From Chryseobacterium sp. JUb7 (GTDB lineage Bacteria > Bacteroidota > Bacteroidia > Flavobacteriales > Weeksellaceae), in assembly GCF_024806495.1 (NCBI RefSeq), contig NZ_JANUFF010000004.1:1-64000 (forward strand): 64,000 nt of DNA, in the 5' to 3' direction. Below are positions 27,352 through 36,566 of the stretch, piece after piece; the first letter of the stretch is position 1, and each line of letters begins with the position of its first letter. Made by a program: the position numbers and the translations under genes. The notes under the pieces were generated by a model that ran no database searches, was not told the origin of the DNA, and worked only from the letters and a program-made list of their open reading frames with translations.

Positions 27352-28023
27352 TTAAAGTAAATCGGGACGTTTTTCTTTAGTAATCCTCACAGCTTCATCA
27401 TGACGCCATTCTTCAATTTTACCGGAATTACCGCTTAATAGAATTTTTGGCACCTCTAAACCTTTATAAACTTCAGGTCTTGTATAAATAGGTGGTGACA
27501 GAAGATCATCCTGGAAACTATCGGTAAGAGCGCTTTGTTCATCATTTAAAACGCCCGGAAGTAAACGGATAATAGAATCTGCAAGAACACATGCTGCCAG
27601 CTCTCCACCTGTAAGAACGTAATCTCCTATAGAAATTTCTTTGGTAATATGTAAATCTCTTACACGCTGATCAATCCCTTTATAGTGTCCACACAAGAAG
27701 ATCAGATTATTTTTGATAGAAAGTGTATTGGCTATTTTTTGATTTAAAGTCACACCATCCGGTGTCAGATAAATGACCTCATCGTACGCTCTCTGAGATT
27801 TCAGTTCAGAAATACATTTATCTAAAGGCTCTATCATCATTACCATTCCTGCTCCGCCTCCGTAAGGCTCATCATCAATTTGCCTGTGCTTATTGATTGA
27901 CCAGTCTCTCAACTGGTGAAAATGTACTTCTACCAACCCTTTATCCATTGCTCTTCTTAAAATAGAAGTCTGAAACGGACTTTCCATCAGCTCAGGAAGT
28001 ACGCTTATAATATCAATTCTCAT
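27352..28023 (-). CDS. trmD: tRNA (guanine-37-N1) methyltransferase
   Basis: 223 residues. SAM-dependent enzyme of the trefoil-knot (SPOUT) class that methylates G37 next to the anticodon and prevents frameshifting. Visible: [41 protein letters not shown], the knot [16 protein letters not shown], and [11 protein letters not shown]. The ATG overlaps the stop of the upstream ndh gene by four bases, so translation is coupled. The usual rimM-rplS neighbours are absent. Confidence 0.96.
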   Translation of the reverse strand: MRIDIISVLPELMESPFQTSILRRAMDKGLVEVHFHQLRDWSINKHRQIDDEPYGGGAGMVMMIEPLDKCISELKSQRAYDEVIYLTPDGVTLNQKIANTLSIKNNLIFLCGHYKGIDQRVRDLHITKEISIGDYVLTGGELAACVLADSIIRLLPGVLNDEQSALTDSFQDDLLSPPIYTRPEVYKGLEVPKILLSGNSGKIEEWRHDEAVRITKEKRPDLL

Positions 28024-29282
28024 TGTACTGTTTCGTTTTTCTTATTTGGCAAAATTATTAATCTTAAAGAAGAATCTTTATTAAAATAGCTCCACATCCA
28101 GTTAAAAAATACCGCCAGTTTATTTCTTACACTTAAAATTAACATCAAGTGTAAAAACATCCAGAAATACCATGCCAGAAAGCCCTGGAATTTTATAAAC
28201 GGTAAATCTACTACTGCCCTGTGTTTCCCGATGGTAGCCAATGAACCCTGATCGTCGTATTCATATTCCTGCCATTCGGCTTCACTCTTCTTTATCAGAT
28301 TTTTCCCTAAATTTTTCGCCTGATTAATGGCTACATTTGCTACCTGAGGATGCCCCTGAGGATATTTCGGAGTCTCCATATAGGCAATATCTCCTATCGC
28401 AAAAATATTATCATAGCCTTTGATTTTATTATATCGATCTACGATGTATCTGTTTCTAATTAATTTTTCTTCAGGAAAACCATCCACAACATTTCCGGTA
28501 ACTCCGGCTGCCCAGATTACATTATTGGAAGCTATTTCTTTTCCGCTCTTCATGAAGACTTTATCTCCGTCATAATCGGTCACATACTCCTCACTCAGAA
28601 AAGTCACGCCCAAATCTTTGAGATATTTTTCAGATTTCTCCTGAGCTTCCGGACTCATGACCGCTAAAGGTTTTTCGGTGGAACTGATCAATATAATTTT
28701 AAGGTGATCAAAATTCATATAAGGATAATCTCTCGGCAGGATTTCCTTTTTCATTTCTGCAAAAGCTCCGGCCAGTTCTACCCCGGTGGGACCACTTCCT
28801 ACAATTACAATATTCCAGTTTCCGTCATCACTTCGGCTTTTTTCAATGATCAGTTTTTCAAAAGTCATCAAAACATGATTTCTGATGCCGATTGCTTCCT
28901 GAGTATTTTTCATTCCGAAAGCTTTGCCTTCAAGATCTTTATTACCGAAAAAGTTAGTTTTACAACCTGTTGCAATGACTAATTTATCATACGTAAACTC
29001 AGCTTCATCCGTAATCACTTTATTATTAGCCGGATCAATTTCACGAACCTCTGTTAAACGGAATTGAGTATTTCTTGACTGCTGAAAAATTTTCCTGAAT
29101 GGAAAGGAAATATTGGAAGGTTCTATCCTTCCACACGCTACCTGATAGAAAAGCGGTTGAAACATATGATGATTTACTCGATCCAGAACAATTACTTTTT
29201 TATTTTTATTGTTCAATGTTTTTGCAAGTTGCAGTCCCGCAAAACCTCCTCCTATAATGATGATCTTTTCGCGTGTTTCCAT
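28020..29282 (-). CDS. ndh: Type II NADH dehydrogenase
   Basis: 420 residues from ATG 29282 ([20 protein letters not shown]). An in-frame TTG nine bases upstream lies inside the -7 box and is rejected. Two Rossmann motifs are present, FAD-binding [14 protein letters not shown] and NADH-binding [15 protein letters not shown], plus GCKTNFFG and FAIGDIAY. The hydrophobic C-terminal segment ([16 protein letters not shown]) anchors it to the inner membrane, where it passes electrons from NADH to quinone without pumping protons. It is translationally coupled to trmD. Confidence 0.92.
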   Translation of the reverse strand: METREKIIIIGGGFAGLQLAKTLNNKNKKVIVLDRVNHHMFQPLFYQVACGRIEPSNISFPFRKIFQQSRNTQFRLTEVREIDPANNKVITDEAEFTYDKLVIATGCKTNFFGNKDLEGKAFGMKNTQEAIGIRNHVLMTFEKLIIEKSRSDDGNWNIVIVGSGPTGVELAGAFAEMKKEILPRDYPYMNFDHLKIILISSTEKPLAVMSPEAQEKSEKYLKDLGVTFLSEEYVTDYDGDKVFMKSGKEIASNNVIWAAGVTGNVVDGFPEEKLIRNRYIVDRYNKIKGYDNIFAIGDIAYMETPKYPQGHPQVANVAINQAKNLGKNLIKKSEAEWQEYEYDDQGSLATIGKHRAVVDLPFIKFQGFLAWYFWMFLHLMLILSVRNKLAVFFNWMWSYFNKDSSLRLIILPNKKNETVQ

Positions 29283-29288
29283 AGTATA

Positions 29289-29296
29289 CAAATTTA
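29289..29296 (-). promoter_or_regulatory. -7 box of ndh-trmD
   Basis: TAAATTTG on the minus strand, six bases before the ATG at 29282. It decides the start and implies an almost leaderless mRNA. It diverges from the box at 29331. Confidence 0.55.
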
Positions 29297-29330
29297 CTGA
29301 TTTTATTTAGCATTTAGAAGTGAAAAAAGC

Positions 29331-29338
29331 TAGTTTTG
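29331..29338 (+). promoter_or_regulatory. -7 box of the GH25 gene
   Basis: TAGTTTTG, exact consensus, nine bases before ATG 29348. The in-frame TTG at 29336 is part of this box, so it cannot be the start codon of this transcript. Confidence 0.55.
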
Positions 29339-29347
29339 CAAAACTTT

Positions 29348-30211
29348 ATGTCACCAAAAAAGTACACCAAAAAAACTGCCAAAAACATTCACAAAACACG
29401 GAGAAAGAATTATTTTTTCCGTAGAAAAGTGGTATTGGCTATTTTGATCATTGCTTTAATAGGAACGGGATTGTACTTAAAACAGTCCATCAGCTATTAT
29501 TATGCTTTGTACTTTAACAAATTCACTCATAAAAAACTTCACAACTCTGAAAAGGAAACCCTGAGAATTCAAAGAATCATCAGCAGTAATCTCGATAAAA
29601 CCTATGGCTTTGATATTTCACATTATCAGAACAGAGAAGATATCAAATGGGACAGTTTAAGCATCGGAAACAAAACCATTCCTCTGGAGTTTGTAGTCAT
29701 GAGAGCCACGATGGGCAACAGAAATGCAGACAAACATTTTGATGAATTCTGGGGTCAGGCAAAAAAATACAATCTGGTCCGCGGTGCCTATCATTTTTAC
29801 AGAGCCGATGAAGATCCTGTGATTCAGGCAAATAATTTTCTAGAAAATGTAAAACTGGAAAGTGGTGACCTCCCTCCGATTCTGGATATCGAAAAAATCC
29901 CAAAAAGAAAAACCAATAAAAAACTGATTGAAGACTTAAAGGTATGGTGTAAAATCGTTGAAGAAACTTATGGTGAAAAACCTATCATTTACACCTACTA
30001 CCATTACTACAAAGATTTTCTGAAAGGGGAGTTTGATGATTATCCCCTTTGGCTGGCCAATTATAACGATGTCCCTACTCCATCTCCTGATACCGACTGG
30101 GATTTCTGGCAGTTTACAGAAAACGGAATCGTTCACGGGATCAACACCAAAGTAGATGTAGATATCTACAATGGAAGTTTGTGGTCTTTAAAGAGACTTA
30201 CTATCGATTAA
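29348..30211 (+). CDS. Glycoside hydrolase family 25 muramidase
   Basis: 287 residues from ATG 29348. A basic cytoplasmic tail and one membrane helix (VVLAILIIALIGTGLYL, about 28-45) precede a GH25 lysozyme barrel: YGFDISHYQN, FVVMRATMGNRNADKHFDEF, VRGAYHFYRADEDP, LPPILDIEK (acidic catalytic pair Asp-Ile-Glu) and DFWQFTENG near the end. It should cleave the MurNAc-GlcNAc bond of peptidoglycan while tethered in the periplasm, in wall remodelling. Its stop codon overlaps the stop of the convergent gene by three bases. Confidence 0.9.
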   Translation: MSPKKYTKKTAKNIHKTRRKNYFFRRKVVLAILIIALIGTGLYLKQSISYYYALYFNKFTHKKLHNSEKETLRIQRIISSNLDKTYGFDISHYQNREDIKWDSLSIGNKTIPLEFVVMRATMGNRNADKHFDEFWGQAKKYNLVRGAYHFYRADEDPVIQANNFLENVKLESGDLPPILDIEKIPKRKTNKKLIEDLKVWCKIVEETYGEKPIIYTYYHYYKDFLKGEFDDYPLWLANYNDVPTPSPDTDWDFWQFTENGIVHGINTKVDVDIYNGSLWSLKRLTID

Positions 30212-31851
30212 TTTTTCAGAAAATCGATCACATCTTTATTCAGCTCGTCAGCAATTTCGAAAGGAAGATAATGCGAAGCCTTGGGATAAATTTTCAGTTT
30301 TGTATTGGGGATTTCTTTTGCTATCATTTCGGTGTGCTCTTTTTTGATTACGTCATTTTCTCCTACGATAACAAAAACCGGATTTTTTATTTGACTTAAA
30401 GACTTCTTATTGATATTCGGTTCGTTCAACATTAAATTCAGCAGCCTTTTTTCAGTATCATGTTCCCTTTGATTGGCAAGATCCATAAATTTCACTTTAC
30501 TTTTAAAGTTTTTCAACAATTCTACATCAACACCCTCAGGAAAAGTATTGGCTCCTATAATGATCAGTTTATTTAGATTTTGAGGATATTTCAAAGCAAA
30601 TTCCAATCCTGTATTTCCACCATCACTCCATCCTAAAATATTGATTTTCGTTAGATTTAAATGAGTCATTAGATTGTTAAGATCATCAGCAAAAATTTTA
30701 TAATTTAAATCACCTTTCGTAAAATCTATGCTTTTACCCTGAGCCCTTGTATCAATAGCAATAATTTTAAACTGTTTGGAAAGTTCAGGAATCTGTTTAT
30801 AAAATTCCTGTATGCTTCCTCCGTTTCCATGAAGCAAAATAAGAGGCTCACCTTCTCCATACGTTTCATAATACAATTCTGCATCATTTAATTTCACTGT
30901 TTTTCCGACAGCATCATTTTTACCGTAAACAGAATTTTCAGATTCAATAGTGTATTGACTGATATCCGGTGTGAGCACAGAAGCTCTGTCGTTATCTTTT
31001 ACTTCGTCTTTGATATTTTTACCGTTCTTATCCACTTTTACATCAATATTTATAGCAGGAGCAGCAATAGACATCTTCTGCCAGTCTCCATAAAACTCTC
31101 TGATAAAACCTGCCCTGAATAGTGCAGCACTGATTCCTATCCTGCCTTCAAATCTTTTCAGAAACTGAATTCCAATAAAAAATTTGCCCTGCACCCAAAT
31201 ATTCTGATCATTAACATCTATTGTAAATGTTCCGTCTTTTATCTTATCCTCCGCCAGTTCAACAGTAATTTCTTCATCCAGAATATTTTTATCCGGCAGC
31301 CCGTTTTTTTCACTATAGACACTGTAACGCATTAAAACAGGCTGATCTGATTTATAACTTGCAATATTTAAGTTGATATTTTTGATTTTAGATCTTTTAT
31401 TCGTGCTAAATTCCAAAGCCGTTTCGCCCAGAAAATTTTCATTATTAAATGATGGATTTACCGAATAGATGACATGTTTCGTTTTTGTATTGACTCCCCA
31501 GTTTTTATCTACCAGTTTTTTAGGTTTGATCTTTATTTCCTGAATATTTTTAACCTTTTCGCTTAAAACAATTTTTTGTGGATTATTCTTGATAAATTCT
31601 CCAATATTCTGGGTATAAACTTCATATCCGGGTACTTCAATTTTCAGTTTATGAGATGTATTTGCTTTGGAAAGATCAATAGAAAAATTTCCTTTTTCAT
31701 CAGATATAATCCCTTTTGACTCTCTTTCAACTCCAATTTTCACATAAGGAATCGGTTTATTTTCTTCTTTTGAAAAAACTGTTCCCGAAACAATTTGCGC
31801 ATTAAAATAAAAAGCTGAGAATAATAGAAATAACGAATTGATTTTTTTCAT
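30208..31851 (-). CDS. Carboxypeptidase-regulatory-like domain fused to alpha/beta hydrolase
   Basis: 547 residues from ATG 31851 (MKKINSLFLLFSAFYFNAQ signal peptide); an in-frame TTG 18 bases upstream would spoil the signal and is rejected. Residues about 20-95 form a CarboxypepD_reg-like beta domain (VSGTVFSKEENKPIPYV, ISDEKGNFSIDL), 100-280 a beta-rich unassigned region, and 300-547 an alpha/beta hydrolase with LILLHGNGGS, nucleophile elbow LGWSDGG (Ser about 409), GENDV (Asp about 500) and ASHYLP (His about 527). The complete triad suggests an active secreted or periplasmic esterase or lipase-like enzyme. The domain pairing is unusual. No terminator separates it from the convergent GH25 gene. 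Confidence 0.85.
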   Translation of the reverse strand: MKKINSLFLLFSAFYFNAQIVSGTVFSKEENKPIPYVKIGVERESKGIISDEKGNFSIDLSKANTSHKLKIEVPGYEVYTQNIGEFIKNNPQKIVLSEKVKNIQEIKIKPKKLVDKNWGVNTKTKHVIYSVNPSFNNENFLGETALEFSTNKRSKIKNINLNIASYKSDQPVLMRYSVYSEKNGLPDKNILDEEITVELAEDKIKDGTFTIDVNDQNIWVQGKFFIGIQFLKRFEGRIGISAALFRAGFIREFYGDWQKMSIAAPAINIDVKVDKNGKNIKDEVKDNDRASVLTPDISQYTIESENSVYGKNDAVGKTVKLNDAELYYETYGEGEPLILLHGNGGSIQEFYKQIPELSKQFKIIAIDTRAQGKSIDFTKGDLNYKIFADDLNNLMTHLNLTKINILGWSDGGNTGLEFALKYPQNLNKLIIIGANTFPEGVDVELLKNFKSKVKFMDLANQREHDTEKRLLNLMLNEPNINKKSLSQIKNPVFVIVGENDVIKKEHTEMIAKEIPNTKLKIYPKASHYLPFEIADELNKDVIDFLKN

Positions 31852-32009
31852 GTTAAAAGTTTGCAGCAAAAATCAATAATTCCGGTAACAAATACTCATA
31901 ACAGGATATTAAAATTAATTTCGTTTGTGTTAAAATTATTTTAAAGAATCACCAGACAGTGATCATTGTTATAGGAAACATCTAAAATTTCAAAAACAGC
32001 ATAGATATT

Positions 32010-33140
32010 TTATTTAAAAGGTTTCCTTTGGACCCAATCGATTTTTGGAGAAATTGAAGGAAAAACAGAGCTCATGAAAGGATTAATGATAAAACTGTTA
32101 TGTCTTATTAATCCAAAAATTTCAAAAGGTTCCGCTCCTACAGTAGATTTAATTTCCAATGCTGTTCTTCCGAAAATAACTCTTTTAAATTGATTGGTAA
32201 CAGCAAACTCAACCATATCAAGCAGCATGTTCAGATATAGCTGTTTTTCTTTTTGAAGTTCTTTATTATATCCTAAAAAATAAGTATCAATATCCTCTGA
32301 ATTTAGAATTAAAGTATAAAAACCTATTAACTGTCCTTCTAAAAAATATCCAAATATTTTAAAATTTCGTCCCAAATTCTCCTTCATACTTCTAAAATGA
32401 TTTTCCGGTAAGAAAAAAGTATTGAAGGGTGCATTGTCAGCAACATTCTGATACAATAAATCAAGTTGAGTCTGGTAACGGATAATGTCTGGTAACGAAA
32501 GTTCTGACTTTTCAGTTTTCTCGATTTTTTTCCGGGCAGATTTGGCTCTCGTTCTGTATTTTTTAGAAAAGTCATTGAGATAGTCATCAAAACCCTTCCA
32601 GTGATCTCTTATTTTCAACATCATATTAGGCTGAACAGAAAATCTGAAATAAGATTTATATTCATTTCCCTTAAAATGGGTAATAAAATTAGCCTGATAA
32701 TCTTTATAAATTATTAAAGACGTTTTTCTGATTTCGTTTTGCATCTTATCAACAGCGTCATTTAAAAGCGGAATTACCTGCTCAAGATTAATTTTTTCCG
32801 GATTAAAGTAAAATCCGTTCTGTCCGGTCAGCATATTATTTCCCAAAATCATCACATCGCGACTTAGTTTCTTTGCAAAGAAATTTCTAATGTTACACCA
32901 AACTTCATTTTTCTGAAAAGTCGAATGATAACGAAAACTCAGATATTGAAATAAAGCTCCCCCAATTAATTCTTCATGCTGAAAAAAACCGATCAAATAG
33001 CAATCCATGTTCTCAGGAGAGGAAGTTTCCAGAACATGAAAATATTCTTTGGAAAGCATGATATTATGATCTCCAATAATCAAATTCCAGTTCTCCGGCA
33101 AAGCTGAAGAACTTTTATATATTGTTAATTTATATGACAT
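32010..33140 (-). CDS. GNAT/FemAB-like acyltransferase
   Basis: 376 residues from ATG 33140 (MSYKLTIYKSS); a GTG 12 bases upstream falls in the -7 box. It looks like a double GNAT fold: an N-terminal half with GFFQHEELIGGALFQYLSF and a C-terminal half with FKIFGYFLEGQLIGFYTLIL and VIFGRTALEIKSTVGAEPFE. This is the pattern of the peptidogalycan-biosynthesis/FemAB-related family. It may transfer an acyl or aminoacyl group to a cell-envelope precursor. Cytoplasmic; substrate unknown. Confidence 0.6.
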   Translation of the reverse strand: MSYKLTIYKSSSALPENWNLIIGDHNIMLSKEYFHVLETSSPENMDCYLIGFFQHEELIGGALFQYLSFRYHSTFQKNEVWCNIRNFFAKKLSRDVMILGNNMLTGQNGFYFNPEKINLEQVIPLLNDAVDKMQNEIRKTSLIIYKDYQANFITHFKGNEYKSYFRFSVQPNMMLKIRDHWKGFDDYLNDFSKKYRTRAKSARKKIEKTEKSELSLPDIIRYQTQLDLLYQNVADNAPFNTFFLPENHFRSMKENLGRNFKIFGYFLEGQLIGFYTLILNSEDIDTYFLGYNKELQKEKQLYLNMLLDMVEFAVTNQFKRVIFGRTALEIKSTVGAEPFEIFGLIRHNSFIINPFMSSVFPSISPKIDWVQRKPFK

Positions 33141-33164
33141 AAAAAAGGCCACAAATGTAGCCTT
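33141..33164 (-). promoter_or_regulatory. Terminator hairpin with the next gene's -7 box in its loop
   Basis: On the minus strand AAGGC, ten-base loop, GCCTT, then six T that run straight into the ATG at 33140. It sits 23 bases after the DUF1761 stop and can terminate that transcript. The loop contains TACATTTG (33159-33152), an exact -7 consensus, so a new transcript would start in or just after the stem with a leader of only a few U. Confidence 0.6.
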
Positions 33165-33186
33165 ATCTTTTTAAATGAGTTATCTT

Positions 33187-33705
33187 TTATTTCTGAGTTA
33201 CCCAATGAAAACCATCAATAGCATACCAGCCACAAATAATCCCACCCATAATGGTAATCGTAACCGTCCAGTAAGCTGTATTGATCATTGTATATTTCCA
33301 GGATTTCCTTTCAAACATTGCATTAATTGCAAACATCGGAAAAACGAAGAAAGCTCCCGCCATAAAAGAATGTAAGGCACCATGGCCAAACGAGCGATAC
33401 GCCATGCCGTAGTCTTTCATAAAAGCAGCATAAGAATCTTTGGCATTCATTTCATCTCCACCAACCATTCCTACAGCTCCAAACTGATGAATTGTAACCA
33501 TTTGCAGGAAAAAGGCTACCAAAAAAGATAAAATAACCGCGAAAACAAAGACAAACCCCATATTTCCGCCCTGTATTTTCTCTTCAGAAAGTCCAGCTTC
33601 CTTCATCCATACACTTCCGAAAACCTTTGGATTATACCAGATAAATCCCACAATTAACGGAATCAAAGCGGCCACAAAAATGGCCCAAAAGTTAATCTGT
33701 ATCAT
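33187..33705 (-). CDS. DUF1761 family membrane protein
   Basis: 172 residues with four membrane helices. NFWAIFVAALIPLIVGFIWYNPKVFGSVWMKEAG is shared with DUF1761 proteins: a first helix, then the WYNPKVFG motif. The last helix holds GGIICGWYAID. Inner membrane, function unknown in the family. Confidence 0.82.
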   Translation of the reverse strand: MIQINFWAIFVAALIPLIVGFIWYNPKVFGSVWMKEAGLSEEKIQGGNMGFVFVFAVILSFLVAFFLQMVTIHQFGAVGMVGGDEMNAKDSYAAFMKDYGMAYRSFGHGALHSFMAGAFFVFPMFAINAMFERKSWKYTMINTAYWTVTITIMGGIICGWYAIDGFHWVTQK

Positions 33706-33865
33706 AGTTTTAATTTTTAAAATAAGCTATATAAAGCTACATTAAAAAACAATACAAAATAAATTTAATATAAAAATACATTCATTTTAATTATAAAATC
33801 ACAAACAAAATACCATTTAAAGAATAATAATTTAAAACAAACAGATATTTAGTTATAATTTCAAT

Positions 33866-34495
33866 TTAAAATAAGAGATTAAAAACCTGCTGTATAAATC
33901 CAAATGACTTTCGAGGCTCACTAATAAAATAATATATCATTTGCGGTAGCGCAGTGGAGACTTCTAAAACCACCGCGAATACAGGAACCATTAAATACAA
34001 AATCACAGGAAATTTTCGTTTTAAGGAAAATTCTTTAATCATCGTATTCCAGATAATTTTCATTCTTTCTCTTTCATGCCATAAAATCAGGAAGCAAAGG
34101 ATAAAATACAGGATAAATCTTTTTACAAAAACCGTTGCGAGATCCTCAGGCATAAAACTGATATCCATCAGCAGAATATTAGCCGCAATAGGGATGAAAA
34201 AGAAAACTCCCAAAATCACGGTTCTGTGGAAAAGCAGTAAAAGCCCGGTGATGATCTGAAGTATTCCGACTACAGATTTAAAAGGTTCATGATCAAACAA
34301 ATACCACATCACCCGGAATAAAGACAAATCTTTAATAGGCATAGACATTTCCTTTGCGGAAATTCCAAACTGTCCGTGCTCAGTTAATTTTCCGGAGCCG
34401 TAGAGTATAAAGATTACAGCCAGTAAAAACCTCGCTACCAGAATAAAATATTCCCAATATTTCTCTCTTGGGACAGATCTCAATTTTGTTATCAT
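33866..34495 (-). CDS. DoxX-like integral membrane protein
   Basis: 209 residues, four to five helices. FLLAVIFILYGSGKLTEHG at 20-40, ILQIITGLLLLFHRTVILG at 79-97 and a third helix match the DoxX-like layout. Family members are linked to redox or quinone-associated functions, but no catalytic site is seen. A 100-bp gap separates it from the divergent ABC-F gene. Confidence 0.65.
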   Translation of the reverse strand: MITKLRSVPREKYWEYFILVARFLLAVIFILYGSGKLTEHGQFGISAKEMSMPIKDLSLFRVMWYLFDHEPFKSVVGILQIITGLLLLFHRTVILGVFFFIPIAANILLMDISFMPEDLATVFVKRFILYFILCFLILWHERERMKIIWNTMIKEFSLKRKFPVILYLMVPVFAVVLEVSTALPQMIYYFISEPRKSFGFIQQVFNLLF

Positions 34496-34549
34496 GATTA
34501 ATCGTTTTTTAGTATGAGTTTATTTAAAAGTTTTCTTGTTACATTTTCG

Positions 34550-34557
34550 TACTTTTG
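34550..34557 (+). promoter_or_regulatory. -7 box of the ABC-F gene
   Basis: TACTTTTG, exact TAnnTTTG, 39 nt before ATG 34597. A TTG upstream is only 11 nt away, so the -33 region is not convincing. Confidence 0.45.
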
Positions 34558-34596
34558 CGGCTCAATTGAAATTATAAATCAAACTACTATATTCTA

Positions 34597-36489
34597 ATGA
34601 ATTACGTTTCTGTCGAAAATCTTACCAAATCCTACGGCATCAAAGTTTTGTTCGAAAATGTCTCTTTTCACGTCAATGAAGGTGACAAAATAGCCATCGT
34701 TGCCAAAAACGGAAGCGGAAAATCTACCCTTTTAAAAATATTAATGGGTAAAGAAATTGCAGACAGCGGAAATGTGATGATCAATAAAGATATTCAGGTA
34801 GTACTGTTTGATCAGGAAATTGATTTTGATTCTAACCTTACGATTGATGAATTTATGATGACTTTGGATTCAGCGCCTATCCTGGCTTTGAAAAACTACC
34901 ACAAGTCACTTCATTCCACAGACCATGATTTTATCGAAAAGGCATTACTTGATATGGAGGCCCATAAAGCCTGGGATCTTGAAAATGAAATGAAGCAGAT
35001 CCTTTCGCAGCTTAAAATCACAGATTTGGACGCCAAAATGGGAACTCTTTCGGGTGGTCAGATCAAACGTGTGGCTTTGGCGAAGTTATTAACAGAAACA
35101 AGAGCTGAGCACCGTCATACTTTATTAATTATGGATGAGCCTACCAACCACCTTGATGTAGAAATGGTGGAATGGCTGGAAAGCTACTTAAGCAAAGCAA
35201 AAATAACTTTACTTCTGGTAACTCACGACCGTTATTTCCTTGATGCAGTCTGTGGGATAATCTGGGAGATGGAAGATAAAAACCTTTATGTTCACAACGG
35301 TTCTTATGCCACGTATCTTGAGAATAAAATGATCCGTGAAGATAATCTGAATGCCACCATCGATAAAGCCAACAACCTTTACAGAAAGGAGCTGGAGTGG
35401 ATGCGAAGACAGCCTAAAGCAAGAACTACAAAATCTAAATCGAGGCAAGATGACTTTTACGAGACCGAAAAAATAGCCAAAACTGATACCCGAAAAGAAT
35501 CTTTAGAGCTTGATTTCGAAATGAAAAGGCTTGGAAATAAAATTTTAGAGCTTAGAGATATTTCTAAAAGTTATGGTGATAAATTGTTACTAAAAGATTT
35601 CAGTTATCAGTTTCAACGCGGTGAAAAAGTAGGAATTGTAGGAAAAAACGGTGCAGGAAAATCTACCTTACTTAATATTATCCAAGGACTTGAGCCAAAG
35701 GATTCCGGGGAAATAGAAACTGGAGAAACGATCAAATTCGGATATTTTTCACAAAAAGGTCTTAAATATAAAGAAGACGAGCGTGTCATCGATTTTATCA
35801 AAGAAATTTCTGAAAACTTTCCTCTGGCCAATGGAAGAACCATTTCGGCTTCACAATTTTTGAGATTATTTTTATTTGATGATCAGACACAATATTCTCC
35901 AATTTCAAAACTTTCGGGTGGTGAAAAAAGAAGACTGCATCTGATGTATATTTTATATCAGAATCCTAATTTCCTGATATTTGATGAGCCTACGAACGAT
36001 CTGGACCTTCCGACTCTTACTGTACTGGAGAATTTTCTGCTGAATTTTCAGGGAAGCTTAATTATTGTTTCTCACGACAGATATTTTATGGACAGGATTG
36101 TGGATCATATTTTAGCATTTGAGGGAGAAGGAAAAATAAAGGATTTTATCGGTAATTTCTCCGAATACCGTGAAGCAAAAAGCAAAGAAGAAGCGCTAGG
36201 AAAAACGACGGCCTCAAAACCTGAACCCATAAAAGAAACGATAACTCCTGCCCAGCCTGTATCTAAAAAGAAAAAGCTTTCTTTTAAAGAGCAGCGCGAA
36301 CTGGAAATGATCGAAAAAGAAATGCCTGAACTGGAAGAAAAACGTACTAAAATTTTGGATCAGCTTAACAATGAAAGTGATTATGAAAAAATCGCCAAAC
36401 TTTCAGCTGAATTGGAAAATCTTTCTGAAAGTCTTGAAAATCATGAAATGAGATGGCTTGAACTTCAGGAAGCTTTAGGAGAAGGATAA
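34597..36489 (+). CDS. ABC-F ATPase, Uup-like
   Basis: 630 residues, two ABC cassettes and no membrane segments. Walker A KNGSGKSTLLK (about 38-48) and KNGAGKSTLLN, signatures LSGGQIKRVALAK and LSGGEKRRLHLM, Walker B LLIMDEPTNHLD and FLIFDEPTNDLD. The linker between cassettes (about 245-300, RRQPKARTTKS) is the P-site tRNA interaction motif. The charged C-terminal coiled coil (about 560-630) is the Uup-type DNA/ribosome-binding tail. Such proteins act on stalled or assembling ribosomes as translation factors. All catalytic residues are intact. Confidence 0.93.
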   Translation: MNYVSVENLTKSYGIKVLFENVSFHVNEGDKIAIVAKNGSGKSTLLKILMGKEIADSGNVMINKDIQVVLFDQEIDFDSNLTIDEFMMTLDSAPILALKNYHKSLHSTDHDFIEKALLDMEAHKAWDLENEMKQILSQLKITDLDAKMGTLSGGQIKRVALAKLLTETRAEHRHTLLIMDEPTNHLDVEMVEWLESYLSKAKITLLLVTHDRYFLDAVCGIIWEMEDKNLYVHNGSYATYLENKMIREDNLNATIDKANNLYRKELEWMRRQPKARTTKSKSRQDDFYETEKIAKTDTRKESLELDFEMKRLGNKILELRDISKSYGDKLLLKDFSYQFQRGEKVGIVGKNGAGKSTLLNIIQGLEPKDSGEIETGETIKFGYFSQKGLKYKEDERVIDFIKEISENFPLANGRTISASQFLRLFLFDDQTQYSPISKLSGGEKRRLHLMYILYQNPNFLIFDEPTNDLDLPTLTVLENFLLNFQGSLIIVSHDRYFMDRIVDHILAFEGEGKIKDFIGNFSEYREAKSKEEALGKTTASKPEPIKETITPAQPVSKKKKLSFKEQRELEMIEKEMPELEEKRTKILDQLNNESDYEKIAKLSAELENLSESLENHEMRWLELQEALGEG

Positions 36490-36496
36490 AAAAGTT

Positions 36497-36557
36497 ATGA
36501 GTTATAAATTATGAGTTATGTTTATATTGTAAAAACGGCTCATAATTTATAACTCAT
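36497..36557. repeat. Perfect 19-bp inverted repeat between convergent genes
   Basis: ATGAGTTATAAATTATGAG at 36497-36515 and its exact complement at 36539-36557, with a 23-nt loop. It lies 8 nt after one gene and 10 nt from the end of the opposing gene. It could act as a bidirectional terminator or be a REP-type insertion. Confidence 0.7.
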
Positions 36558-36566
36558 AATTCACAA

